Shown piece after piece: positions 1 through 8,360 of a DNA stretch of 50,086 nt. The number at the start of each line of letters is the position of its first letter. The first letter of the stretch is position 1. The notes beneath the pieces were generated by a model. That model did not search any database and was not told where the DNA came from. It was given only the letters and a program-made list of their open reading frames with translations. Origin of the DNA: Chlamydiota bacterium (GTDB taxonomy: Bacteria > Chlamydiota > Chlamydiia > Chlamydiales > SM23-39); the NCBI GenBank assembly GCA_027451585.1, contig DAIDIZ010000055.1:1-50086 (forward strand), written 5' to 3'. The position numbers and the translations under genes are program-made.

Positions 1-1143
1 CTCAAAGATGTGGAAAGAACCTCTTTGGTTGAAACGCCACCACCCCGGATACCCGTTTCAATGCAAGCGCCTTCTCCCTCATTTTCTTTAGCAACACCTC
101 AATCTCTTGAAAAGATTTCCCCACAACCCTCACCCCCACTTGTTCTAGCTCCCGATCTACCTGAAATGCCCACTCTCCATGATCTCCACACCAAACCCTA
201 TTCCGATGCCTTTGACACGGAACTTGTTTTTTCTGAACAAGAAGATGGCTCCTACCTATTTGCCCTCACCTTGATTCCTAAAGAAGAACTCAAAATCGCG
301 CCATTGCAACAAACGTACACTTTTCTCATCGACAGATCAAATTCGATTCAGGGAGAAAGACTACAAGCAACGAAAAATGCCATCAGAAAAGCGATCGAAG
401 AAATGAAAGGAGAGGACACCTTCAATATCCTCGCCTTCGATCAAAAAATCGACAAACTCGCTCCGTATCCTCTACACCCCACCCCCGAATCAATTGCAAA
501 AGCGGATCAATTTTTAAATCGGATCGAACTTGGGAGCTTCTTTTCTACGGGCAATCTTTCCAAACCTCTTTTTCTCTGCCTCCCTCACCCTGTAGAAAAG
601 AATCAACTACATACTGCAATCCTCTTTACCGATGGAGAATCTCTTAATCATCGAGAAAATTTCGATCATTTGAAATCTTTAACAACGCTCAATCAAGGGA
701 AAACATCTCTTTACATTCTCGCTATGGAAGAAGACCCCCATTTAGAAGAACTCGAACTCATCACCTCTCTTAATCAAGGAAAATTGATCACTTCCACCAC
801 AAAACGGGGACTAAAACGAAAACTACTCAAACTCATGAAAACGATCCGATCTCCACTTGCCAAAAATCTCTCTTACACCACATTTCCTCTCCACACCAAC
901 ACAAAAATTGAGCTCTCTCCAGCAAAAGGACTCATTACCCCTCTTTTCTTAGGCGAACCTCACGTGATCTTGGGGAAAACCACGACACTCGATGATTTCA
1001 TTCTCTTCATCCAAGGAAGGCTTCATGGAGAGTGGCTCCATATCAAGAAAACCATCTCTTTTGCGAAAGCAAAAAAAGGAGGGCCCTCGCTTGATTTGGA
1101 GTGGGATGAACAACAAACAATAGCCAAAATCCATGGCCCTTAG
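1..1143 (+). CDS. von Willebrand factor A domain protein (5' end outside window)
   Basis: The reading frame is open from the first base, so the gene probably starts upstream. A GTG at position 10 is an internal start candidate but no ribosome binding site is visible. The first 60 or so visible residues are rich in Pro and Ser and look like a disordered linker. They are followed by a VWA domain: a MIDAS motif of the D-x-S-x-S type (DRSNS, about 36 codons before position 430) and a conserved T-D-G-E strand end (ILFTDGES near base 630). VWA domains bind a divalent metal and mediate protein-protein contacts. The C-terminal third has no motif I recognise. The stop overlaps the rsmD start by 11 bases, so the two are translationally coupled. 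The VWA call is good; the cellular role is unknown. Confidence 0.7.
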   Translation, partial: LKDVERTSLVETPPPRIPVSMQAPSPSFSLATPQSLEKISPQPSPPLVLAPDLPEMPTLHDLHTKPYSDAFDTELVFSEQEDGSYLFALTLIPKEELKIAPLQQTYTFLIDRSNSIQGERLQATKNAIRKAIEEMKGEDTFNILAFDQKIDKLAPYPLHPTPESIAKADQFLNRIELGSFFSTGNLSKPLFLCLPHPVEKNQLHTAILFTDGESLNHRENFDHLKSLTTLNQGKTSLYILAMEEDPHLEELELITSLNQGKLITSTTKRGLKRKLLKLMKTIRSPLAKNLSYTTFPLHTNTKIELSPAKGLITPLFLGEPHVILGKTTTLDDFILFIQGRLHGEWLHIKKTISFAKAKKGGPSLDLEWDEQQTIAKIHGP

Positions 1144-1690
1144 AATCATCGGAGGCAAATATAAGGGGAGAGTGCTCCACACCCCTAAAACTAAAACAAC
1201 TCGCCCCACCCAAGGCATGTTGAGAGAGGCTCTTTTTAATATTTGCCAAGCAGAAATTGAAGGAGCTTGTTTTCTCGATCTTTATGCAGGGAGCGGAAGC
1301 GTTGGATTTGAAGCATTGAGCAGGGGAGCCTCCCACGTCACTTTTGTGGAAAAGAATCGAGAAGCCCTTCTCTCCATCAAAAAAAACGAAGAGCTCTTAA
1401 ATGTCTCCTCTCAAATTACCCTTTTCCCAACCGAAGCAATAGCAGCGTTAAAAAAAATGAAAGGCCCTTTCGACCTTGTCTATATCGATCCTCCTTATGA
1501 TCTCCCTGTAGCGCCAATCTTAGAGCTATTAATTAGGCAACAGCTCCTCAAGGCGCATGCTACTGTTTTTGTCGAAGAGCGCTATACACCCCACAAAGAA
1601 CCCGTTTTGTTTATCTCTCATGAACTCAGCCTTAAAAGGTCTCGCCGTTTTGGCCTTGCCTATCTCCACGAGTACACACAACAAAAATGA
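1133..1690 (+). CDS. rsmD: 16S rRNA (guanine(966)-N(2))-methyltransferase RsmD
   Basis: 185 aa, the usual length of RsmD. It methylates N2 of G966 in 16S rRNA with S-adenosylmethionine during assembly of the 30S subunit. The N-terminus (RIIGGKYKGR, then RPTQGMLREALFNI) is the RsmD signature. The SAM-binding loop DLYAGSGSVGFEALSRGA follows at about residues 50-67. The catalytic motif IDPPY of N2-guanine methyltransferases is at about residues 118-122. The gene overlaps the VWA gene before it by 11 bases. Confidence 0.93.
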   Translation: MALRIIGGKYKGRVLHTPKTKTTRPTQGMLREALFNICQAEIEGACFLDLYAGSGSVGFEALSRGASHVTFVEKNREALLSIKKNEELLNVSSQITLFPTEAIAALKKMKGPFDLVYIDPPYDLPVAPILELLIRQQLLKAHATVFVEERYTPHKEPVLFISHELSLKRSRRFGLAYLHEYTQQK

Positions 1691-1763
1691 CTGGCGGAAA
1701 TCGCTGTCGATGTGATATAAATATCTACTCGTTTTTGTAACAATTAACACCCGAGCTATCAAT

Positions 1764-2012
1764 ATGATCCCACTGTCTCGCCCACCGATATATCAAGATT
1801 TCTTCTTTTTTGAGTCGTCTCACGACTTGACCTCGTTGTCTTTTACTGAGGCAAAAAAACTCTTATTTAAAGAGACATGGGACGTACATGGAGGAGAACG
1901 AGTCCCCCTTCGCCTGACCGATCAAAAGGGGAAAACGATTTCCTCCGAATGGACCTTTAGAGAGGCTTGTAAAAATGGTGATCATATTCAAACAAGGATT
2001 GACGAAGGCTGA
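1764..2012 (+). CDS. small hypothetical protein, 82 aa
   Basis: I do not recognise this protein. It is an 82-residue soluble protein with no signal peptide or membrane segment, ending in an acidic tail (TRIDEG). The start ATG has only a weak purine stretch (CGAG) upstream. The ORF lies 73 bases after rsmD on the same strand and ends just before a hairpin that fits a transcription end, which supports a real gene at the end of the rsmD unit. The opening ('IYQDFFFFESSHDLTSLSF', then 'GGERVPLRLTDQKGK') reads like a compact beta-rich domain, but this is only an impression. Confidence 0.5.
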   Translation: MIPLSRPPIYQDFFFFESSHDLTSLSFTEAKKLLFKETWDVHGGERVPLRLTDQKGKTISSEWTFREACKNGDHIQTRIDEG

Positions 2013-2018
2013 AAAGAG

Positions 2019-2048
2019 GGTTCTCCCAACCTTTCGACTGGGAGAACC
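2019..2048. terminator. intergenic hairpin between convergent genes
   Basis: A perfect 10-bp inverted repeat (GGTTCTCCCA ... TGGGAGAACC) encloses a 10-base loop. It lies directly after the stop of the 82-aa gene and after the stop of the 36-aa minus-strand ORF, so it can end transcription from both sides. On the minus strand the stem is followed by a short T-rich stretch (TCTTTTC). On the plus strand no U-tract follows. It is a probable bidirectional terminator, seen only as a structure. Confidence 0.6.
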
Positions 2049-2058
2049 GCAAAGAGAT

Positions 2059-2169
2059 CTATTTACCTGGGACTTTTTGTTTTTGGGGTGCTGCTGGAGC
2101 TTGTGGCTTCTTATCCTGTCCCTTATTTGCTGGAGCGGGTTGTTGCTTTGATGGTTGTTTCATATTCAT
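2059..2169 (-). CDS. tiny Lys/Gln/Pro/Ala-rich protein, 36 aa
   Basis: A short ORF reads MNMKQPSKQQ at its start and PQKQKVPGK at its end. It consists almost only of K, Q, P, A and G and should be intrinsically disordered and basic. A strong Shine-Dalgarno sequence (AGGAGAA, at 2175-2181 on the minus strand) sits 5 bases before the ATG, the best argument that it is translated. It lies downstream of the MORN-repeat gene at the end of the type II secretion operon and is followed by the hairpin at 2019-2048. No family recognised. Small basic proteins of this kind may bind nucleic acid or a partner protein, but that is a guess. Confidence 0.5.
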   Translation of the reverse strand: MNMKQPSKQQPAPANKGQDKKPQAPAAPQKQKVPGK

Positions 2170-2273
2170 AATTTTTTCTCCTAATTGGATTGCGATTTTT
2201 TATCGCTCCCTCCAATCTACTCTTTTTTTAAAAAAAAGGAAGTCATTTCTGCAACCACTTAACAATCAGCAGG

Positions 2274-4673
2274 CTAGAATTTTTCACGAGCTTTGATCTT
2301 CCCGTTTTTATCAAACTTTTTCTTATCGCCCTGAGGTTGATCATAGGCAAACATCTGTTCGAGAAGAGGCTTTCCGTCATCATAATACTTATGGAACTTC
2401 CCGTGACGGAGGTTGTCTTTGTACTCGGCTTCAAAAATGAGCACACCAGCTTCATTCCAATTTCTGCAAAGACCGTCGAGCTGATCATGGTGATACTTTT
2501 CAACAGAAGCAAGAGTTCCATTTTCGTGGTAACTGATCTCTTCTCCTTCCTTTAAATCATCCACAAAGGTGACTTGACGAGCGATTTTTCCATTTGGGAA
2601 ATAGTGACAAGCAAGGCCATTTTTCCGATCGTTTTTCAATTCGACCGTTAAAGCGATCCTTCCTTCGGGAGTATAGAGACGGGCAATACCCGATTTTTCC
2701 CCTTTCACGTAAGGTGTCTCAGAGACTTTCCTCCCCGAAGGATCATACTCCGATGCAATCCCATCTAGACGATCATTGTGATAAATCGCCTCCAATGCCT
2801 TGATGCTCTCTCCCTTTTCATTGAAAGGATAGTAGATTTCGTGAAGACCTTCCTTAAAGTGGTTATGGAAATGGTACACAATTGATCCGCTGTCTCGGAT
2901 TTTTTGGAAAAACTTACCTTCCAGTTTTCCGGCGATATAGTGAGCCTCTTCAATCAAAGATCCCTGCTCATCCCATGTCTTTTTAGGTCCATTTAAAAGC
3001 CCCATTTGGTAATGGAGCTCCGACTGGAGAGATCCATCGGGATAATAAGAAAAGTGATCGCCGTCGGGGATTCCATCGACGAAAAAAGCGACTTTAGCAA
3101 GTTGCCCATCTTGATAAAACCATTCTTGCTTACCATTTTGTTTTCCATTCACAAAATGGAGCCGGCTCCGGATCAAGTCTTGATCCCACCAAGACAAAAC
3201 GGTCCCATCTAGAGCATCTTTGTTATAACAGGCTTCAGAAAGAAGGGTTCCTTTCTCATTCCATTCGCGCCACCATCCTTGTTTGAGGTGATTGACATAT
3301 TCAACGCGCGTCTTGATCTGCCCATTTTCAAACCACTCTGTTTGAACTCCTTCAGGAATGTCTTGATGAAAATAGGTGTCCAATTTGGGATTGCCATTAG
3401 CAAACCACTCTCCCATTTTCCCCTCTTTTACTCCATCTATGAAGTGAACGCGCCGAGCTAAAATCCCATTCTCGTGGTATTCTTCATGGACTCCTACCCG
3501 TTTTTTATCTTGAAAAGAAGAAAGGGCCTTGAGTTGCCCATTCATGTAGTATTCCTTTTGTTCTCCTTCTAAAGCTCCGAGAGAATAGACGTATTCGATT
3601 TTTAAAATCCCGTTTGGATACCATTCCAGATACGGGCCATCTAATTCATCCCCTTTGACCGAGAATTGCCGGATCTTTTGCCCTGCTTCATTCCATTCTT
3701 CAATAGGGCGGAGCAGCTTTCCTTTTTTATCAAATTCAGCAACATAGGCAGGAGCTCCTCTTGAGAAATTTCTAAAGTGGACGCCAATGGCAGCCCCTTT
3801 TTGGAAAACCCCTTCGCCCAGTAAATTGCCCTCTTCATCAAACCACTGCTCTTTACCCTCTTTTTTCCCGTTCCTGTAGGTCACTTTGTAAGATTCTTTC
3901 CCGTTATCATGGTACCGAACATGAAGCCCTACTGGCTGACCTTCTCGAAAGTCTCCAATCTCAATGACATTCCCATCTCCGTTATAGATCGTGAGCGCAA
4001 TATTCTTAGCATCTCCATGTAAAGAGCCTCGAACAAAACGTCTCTGAGATTTTAATACACCATTAGCAAACCACTCTCTTGCAACTCCATGTACTTTCCC
4101 TTCCACATAAGGGACAAGGGAGGCTTTCACTCCACTTTCAAAATATTGGACGAATTCACCTTCCAAGACCCCTTCTTTATAGGAAGCTTCTTCTTTCTGA
4201 TTTCCCGTCTCGTAATAGGATCGGAAGGACCCTTCTAAAAGCCCCCCTTTGTAATGCGCTTTTGCACTCACTTTCCCTCCAGAATAGAAGAAGGTGCAAT
4301 CGCCTTCCAAAATCCCTGACTGGTAATGAGCGACTCGAAGAAGGGCGCCTTCGGGAGAGAAATCGGCGCGCAAACCATGAGGAACCGGTTTGGGTTCTGC
4401 CGATTCCTTTTTTTCTTCAACCAGATCGACTTCTGTTTGGATTTGTCCATTTTCGAAAAAAACCACCTCTTTCACCGGTTTTTCTCCCCCTTCAATGAGA
4501 GGTTCAAAAAATCGGGCCACTTGGGGAGACCCTAGGGGATAGGTTTGAGCGACCTCGAGCCTCCAATTGGGCTGTCTGGGTTTCATCTCCATGAGAGGAT
4601 GAGGATCTTTTGATTGCCCGTGGAGAGCGATCAAACCAACACAAAAGAAAATAGTAGGGATAATCTTTTTCAT
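2274..4673 (-). CDS. large secreted MORN/YwqK-repeat protein
   Basis: 799 aa when started at ATG 4673, which gives a clean Sec signal peptide (MKKIIPTIFFCVGLIALHG, cleavage near residue 20). An upstream in-frame start at 4769 would add 32 residues in front of the signal and overlap the preceding gene, so I reject it. After a Pro-rich stretch the whole protein is built of more than twenty repeats of 22-24 residues of the type 'Y-x-x-NG-x-L-x-x-x-x-x-Y-x-x-G-x-x-x-G' (MORN_2, also called the YwqK antitoxin repeat). Such repeats form long curved beta-hairpin solenoids. It is the last large gene of the gsp operon, 32 bases after a pseudopilin gene, which suggests a periplasmic or exported partner or substrate of the type II system. 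A second, lipoprotein-type member of the family begins at 49217. 'YwqK antitoxin' in databases is a domain name; nothing here shows a toxin pair. Confidence 0.8.
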   Translation of the reverse strand: MKKIIPTIFFCVGLIALHGQSKDPHPLMEMKPRQPNWRLEVAQTYPLGSPQVARFFEPLIEGGEKPVKEVVFFENGQIQTEVDLVEEKKESAEPKPVPHGLRADFSPEGALLRVAHYQSGILEGDCTFFYSGGKVSAKAHYKGGLLEGSFRSYYETGNQKEEASYKEGVLEGEFVQYFESGVKASLVPYVEGKVHGVAREWFANGVLKSQRRFVRGSLHGDAKNIALTIYNGDGNVIEIGDFREGQPVGLHVRYHDNGKESYKVTYRNGKKEGKEQWFDEEGNLLGEGVFQKGAAIGVHFRNFSRGAPAYVAEFDKKGKLLRPIEEWNEAGQKIRQFSVKGDELDGPYLEWYPNGILKIEYVYSLGALEGEQKEYYMNGQLKALSSFQDKKRVGVHEEYHENGILARRVHFIDGVKEGKMGEWFANGNPKLDTYFHQDIPEGVQTEWFENGQIKTRVEYVNHLKQGWWREWNEKGTLLSEACYNKDALDGTVLSWWDQDLIRSRLHFVNGKQNGKQEWFYQDGQLAKVAFFVDGIPDGDHFSYYPDGSLQSELHYQMGLLNGPKKTWDEQGSLIEEAHYIAGKLEGKFFQKIRDSGSIVYHFHNHFKEGLHEIYYPFNEKGESIKALEAIYHNDRLDGIASEYDPSGRKVSETPYVKGEKSGIARLYTPEGRIALTVELKNDRKNGLACHYFPNGKIARQVTFVDDLKEGEEISYHENGTLASVEKYHHDQLDGLCRNWNEAGVLIFEAEYKDNLRHGKFHKYYDDGKPLLEQMFAYDQPQGDKKKFDKNGKIKAREKF

Positions 4674-4705
4674 AGTAATCTCAATATATCTGAACGTAGA
4701 TTTTT

Positions 4706-5182
4706 TCACAGCCTTGCGGGGCCACCCCGATCTCCTGTACGCAAAGAGAATAGATCGGGAATTTTCCAATCGATCAAACGGTTCTCGCCGAAGACAATCG
4801 ATAATTCTCCATGAGGAGCCACATCACCACTAGCAGTGAAAAGCAAAGAAAAAGATTCTCCGTTTTGGTTATTAAAGAGGAATTCACACCCTTCGCAACG
4901 GAGAAGAGAGAAACGAGGAGCCTCTTTTTGGTCGACACACTGAGTATCCAACATCCACAATCTCCCATCGCGATAAAAGCGGCATTCCCAATCCGATTGC
5001 ATATTAAGAGAAAGGCGATGGCACGTAAGAAGCCTTGCACGAACCCTCTCTATCGCAGTTTTGCACCGCTTATTTGCGATCATGGTGTGCATCTTCCACC
5101 CGAGAAGAGCCGAGGCGAACATAACAATCGTGAGAACGATCATCACCTCTAGTAAAGTAAAGGGATGCTTAACCTTCATCAA
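4706..5182 (-). CDS. minor pseudopilin of the type II secretion system
   Basis: 158 aa with a type IV prepilin N-terminus: a short basic leader (MMKVKHP) and then FTLLEVMIVLTIVMF. The Glu at mature position 5 and a hydrophobic helix are followed by a polar C-terminal domain. Prepilin peptidase would cut before the Phe. The start overlaps the end of gspG by 14 bases, so it belongs to the same operon. The C-terminal part is unlike GspG and carries several Cys residues (CQ/CVDQ and CEGCEF), possibly forming disulfides. By position it is a GspH- or GspI-like minor pseudopilin; the exact class cannot be decided by eye. ATG at 5179 is an equally likely start. Confidence 0.75.
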   Translation of the reverse strand: MMKVKHPFTLLEVMIVLTIVMFASALLGWKMHTMIANKRCKTAIERVRARLLTCHRLSLNMQSDWECRFYRDGRLWMLDTQCVDQKEAPRFSLLRCEGCEFLFNNQNGESFSLLFTASGDVAPHGELSIVFGENRLIDWKIPDLFSLRTGDRGGPARL

Positions 5183-5570
5183 TAGAGTCTTCTTTTGCCT
5201 CTTCTTGACCCATCTTCTGTTTGTAGCTTTTCAAGGATGATGAAGAGATCTGAAAGTCGGTTTTCTTTTTATCGAGAGTAATTTCGTATTTCTTTCCCCA
5301 CCCATCTTCAATGATTTTGTCTGGATTTTTCGCAAGACCATGCTTCTTGAGAACGCGAGCCGGATCCTTCACGATTGCGTCTGCACTTTCGCCTTCGGCC
5401 AAGCTCATCAAGAGTAGATCGCGCAACTGCTCGATCCCTTGCTCAGTGCGAAAAGCGCGCCCTTTGTCGAGGGTCCCTTTCATACTGTATCCAATCGCAC
5501 CTGTAATCAATGTGATCAGAAAAATTACAATAATAATTTCAAGAAGAGTGAATGTTTGCTTTTTTTTCAT
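5169..5570 (-). CDS. gspG: major pseudopilin GspG-like protein
   Basis: 133 aa from ATG 5570. It starts MKKKQTFTLLEIIIVIFLI, a textbook class III prepilin leader with cleavage before Phe and Glu at +5, then a transmembrane helix of about 20 residues. The globular part contains DGWGKKYEI, matching the conserved 'D-x-W-G-x-x-Y' of GspG/T2SSG, and a Lys-rich tail. In the type II secretion system this protein forms the periplasmic pseudopilus. An earlier in-frame start (5624 or 5597) would put 9-18 residues before the leader and run into the end of gspF, so the short form is preferred. The gene is followed with 14-base overlap by a second pseudopilin gene. Confidence 0.85.
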   Translation of the reverse strand: MKKKQTFTLLEIIIVIFLITLITGAIGYSMKGTLDKGRAFRTEQGIEQLRDLLLMSLAEGESADAIVKDPARVLKKHGLAKNPDKIIEDGWGKKYEITLDKKKTDFQISSSSLKSYKQKMGQEEAKEDSIDEG

Positions 5571-5620
5571 ATCGAGAAAACTCATTTTCCGAGCCATTTT
5601 ATCGTGCAAGAGAACAAAAA

Positions 5621-6805
5621 TCAAGTAATGAAGGAGCTGACATCGGTTAAGGGGAGTAGAACGGAGAGGAGAACAAAACCGACAAGCCCACCTAGGATGA
5701 GCAGGAGAATGGGTTGGGCTAGGGAGGCGAAGTGATTGAGATAGGTTTCGAGTTCATCTTCATAGATTTCGGCGATCTGCTCCATCATGAAGGGAAGACG
5801 TCCTCCTTGCTCAGCAATAGCCATCATTCGAGGGACAAGAGGCGGGATGAGAGGATGCTTCTCAAAAGGGACATAGATCTGTGACCCCTCTTCGATTCTC
5901 CGCTCCGCCTTCTCAACCAGTTCCTCTAGAAGGGGATGTCCCATGACCGACCGAGCCTGCCGGAACGCGGCAATCACAGGAAGCCCTCCGTCTAAAAGGG
6001 TCGCAGCAGCTCTGCAAAAGCGGACAAAGGCAATCTTCGCAAATAGATTCTTCAAAAAAGGCAACTGACTGCACACCTTTCTGCCCCAGAATTTTCCTTT
6101 ACTGGAAAAACAAAGAAATCCAATCCCTCCCAAAATCAAACAGCTAAAAACGGTTAAAAGGGATTTCGCTTGGATAGCAAAGGCACTGCAAGCAAAGACG
6201 ATACGAGTTAACGGATGGAGCTCTCTGCCTTCAAAAAGCTCGGATAAAGAGGGGACCACAAAAAAGAGAAGAGACAATAGAATAACCAAACAAAAGGTCG
6301 CTAAAAGAGAGGGGTAAAGAAGAGCTGAAACAATCTGCTTCCGTATCTTCATCTGTCTTTGTAAAAGAATAGAGAGCTCTTCTAAAGTCTCTGCCAAACG
6401 GCCCGTTTTTTCGGCATTGCTGATCATAGATACGAAGAGAAGATCAAACGTCTGTTGGTGACGTCCCAATGCCCTAGAAAAGGACTCTCCGCTCTTTACT
6501 TGGTCACATAGATCGAGTAGAAGGGAGTGAATCTTTTGCCCCTTATATTTCTCTTCCAGAGCAGAAAGAGCTTCAAAAAGAGGAAGACCTGCCTGTAAGA
6601 GGCGGGTAAGTTCTGAGGTTAAACTAAAAAGCTCTTTCTTTTTCAGAGCCGTTTTAAGCTGTTTCTCCGATAATAACTCGACCTTCAGAACCGAAATCTG
6701 GAGGCGAATCAATTTTTGCTTAGCTTCTTGCAAACTGTCGGCATCAATTGAGCCCCCGATTTTCTTTCCTTTTTCTGAGATTGCCTTGTATTGATAGAGT
6801 GGCAT
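5621..6805 (-). CDS. gspF: type II secretion inner-membrane platform protein GspF
   Basis: 394 aa from ATG 6805 (PLYQYKAISEKGKKIGG, the typical GspF/PilC opening). An in-frame TTG two codons earlier (6811) would overlap the gspE stop. Two T2SSF domains are separated by the first membrane helix. The helices are visible at about residues 165-190 (LLATFCLVILLSLLFFVV), 215-232 and 365-386 (ILLLILGGLVGFVLLSVLL). The repeat motif 'F...L...L..G.PL..AL' occurs in both halves (AGLPLFEALSALEEKY and GGLPVIAAFRQA). GspF sits in the inner membrane, couples to the GspE ATPase and organises pseudopilus assembly. The gene begins 2 bases after the gspE stop. Confidence 0.93.
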   Translation of the reverse strand: MPLYQYKAISEKGKKIGGSIDADSLQEAKQKLIRLQISVLKVELLSEKQLKTALKKKELFSLTSELTRLLQAGLPLFEALSALEEKYKGQKIHSLLLDLCDQVKSGESFSRALGRHQQTFDLLFVSMISNAEKTGRLAETLEELSILLQRQMKIRKQIVSALLYPSLLATFCLVILLSLLFFVVPSLSELFEGRELHPLTRIVFACSAFAIQAKSLLTVFSCLILGGIGFLCFSSKGKFWGRKVCSQLPFLKNLFAKIAFVRFCRAAATLLDGGLPVIAAFRQARSVMGHPLLEELVEKAERRIEEGSQIYVPFEKHPLIPPLVPRMMAIAEQGGRLPFMMEQIAEIYEDELETYLNHFASLAQPILLLILGGLVGFVLLSVLLPLTDVSSFIT

Positions 6806-6807
6806 CT

Positions 6808-8358
6808 TCAAAGCTCTTCTTCAATACGGGTTACACGAAGCACTTCACTACTTGTCGTCACTCCCTGCAAAGCAATTTCTACACCACAAGCAAAAAGCGA
6901 GACCATCCCTTGCGATAGAGCCACTTTACGCAATTCCTCCGCGTCTTGGCTTTTTAAAACCTGTTCCTTAATCTTTCCGGTCACAGGCATCAATTCATAG
7001 AGGGCAACTCGCCCTTTATACCCGGTGCCAAAACAACCAGAACATCCAGTCCCCTTATAGAGCTTAATCCCTTCTTTGGAGAGATTGAGTTCTTTTCGCT
7101 CCTCCAAAGAGGGGGTATAAGAGGTCTTACAATTGGGACAAATTTTTCTTACAAGTCGCTGAGCAACAACGCCTAAAAGAGAGGAGGCGAGGAGATAGGG
7201 TTCTATACCCATGTCGGCTAATCGAGTAAGCGCTGAAGGAGTATCATTGGTGTGAAGCGTACTGAATACGAGGTGTCCAGTGAGGGACGCTTGGATCGCA
7301 ATTTCCGCCGTCTCTCTATCTCGAATTTCTCCAATCATGATCACGTCAGGATCTTGCCTCAAGATGTGACGAAGACCTTTTGCAAAGGTTAGATCGATGC
7401 GAGGATTGACGTTCACTTGAGAAATGCCACTGATTTTATACTCGACAGGATCTTCAATTGTGATGATATTGACTTCGGCATCATTGACCTCCGAAAGAGC
7501 GCTGTACAAAGTAGTCGTTTTTCCGCTTCCGGTAGGTCCTGTCACGAGAACAATCCCTTCTGGCATGTGGACTAATTTTCGCATTGTCTTCAGGAGCCTT
7601 TCTCCCATCCCAATCCGATCGAGTCCTAAAACTACATTTCCTTTGTCCAAAATACGGATTACGATTCTCTCGCCGTAAACAATGGGAAGAGTGCTCACTC
7701 GAAAATCGATTTCACGCCCCCCTTGTCTCAGCTTAATCCGCCCATCTTGAGGAAGCCTATGTTCGGCGATGTCCATCTTAGCCATTACTTTGAGACGAGT
7801 TAAAATCTGGAGTTGATACTCGCGAGGAGGCGTATGTTTCTGTTGCAAAATACCATCCACTCGATACCGGATAGAAAGACCACTTTCGGTTGGTTCAAAA
7901 TGGATATCAGAAGCCCCATTTTGAATCGCATCCAAGAGAAGTGTATTGACCATCCGGATTATCGGATTTTCTTCTGATTGCTGAAGTAGATCGTACTCTT
8001 CTAAAAAAGAGCCGTCGAGAGAAGCCTCTCCCTTTGCTAATTCTGAAAAAAGGCGCCGAGTCTCTTCATCTTTTTGGTGATAACACCGTTCAATAGCCCC
8101 TTCAATCGCTTCTTTTGTTGCATACACCGGAAGAATCGGTTTTTTTAACAAAAGTTTGAGCTCAGCGATCGTCTCGAGATCAAGAGGATCAGAAATCGCA
8201 ACAGCAACTCCAAGAGGAGTTTCTTCAAGAGGAATCGCCTTTCTTTGTTTAGCGAGCAAGTAAGGGACGATATTGACTTTATCCCGAACAAAAGGAAACT
8301 GGTGAATCTCTTGACAAACCCGGATCCCAAATCGCTCTGCTAGCGCCTTTTCATCCAT
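6808..8358 (-). CDS. gspE: type II secretion ATPase GspE
   Basis: 516 aa, normal length for GspE/PulE. An N-terminal T2SSE_N domain (about 1-120) leads into the ATPase core. Walker A is GPTGSGKTT at residues 274-282, the Asp box includes EDPVEYKI near 302, and Walker B is in PDVIMIGEIRD at 337-347. The His box (TLHTND, about 368) follows. A tetracysteine zinc site, C407-x2-C410 and C439-x2-C442, is characteristic of GspE rather than PilT. The protein is a cytoplasmic hexamer that hydrolyses ATP to drive pseudopilus assembly. Stop and start are 2 bases apart from neighbours on both sides, so it is co-transcribed with gspD and gspF. Confidence 0.96.
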   Translation of the reverse strand: MDEKALAERFGIRVCQEIHQFPFVRDKVNIVPYLLAKQRKAIPLEETPLGVAVAISDPLDLETIAELKLLLKKPILPVYATKEAIEGAIERCYHQKDEETRRLFSELAKGEASLDGSFLEEYDLLQQSEENPIIRMVNTLLLDAIQNGASDIHFEPTESGLSIRYRVDGILQQKHTPPREYQLQILTRLKVMAKMDIAEHRLPQDGRIKLRQGGREIDFRVSTLPIVYGERIVIRILDKGNVVLGLDRIGMGERLLKTMRKLVHMPEGIVLVTGPTGSGKTTTLYSALSEVNDAEVNIITIEDPVEYKISGISQVNVNPRIDLTFAKGLRHILRQDPDVIMIGEIRDRETAEIAIQASLTGHLVFSTLHTNDTPSALTRLADMGIEPYLLASSLLGVVAQRLVRKICPNCKTSYTPSLEERKELNLSKEGIKLYKGTGCSGCFGTGYKGRVALYELMPVTGKIKEQVLKSQDAEELRKVALSQGMVSLFACGVEIALQGVTTSSEVLRVTRIEEEL

Positions 8359-8360
8359 TT

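Noticed and set aside
1690-1764. Possible RNA or promoter in the gap after rsmD
   Set aside because: AT-rich with no hairpin, box pair or tRNA-like fold.
4079-4498. 139-aa plus-strand frame, Leu/Arg-rich
   Set aside because: Antisense to the MORN-repeat gene; the repeats produce open antisense frames.
2274-4673. Antitoxin of a toxin-antitoxin pair (YwqK name)
   Set aside because: No toxin-like gene is adjacent; the name only reflects the repeat family.
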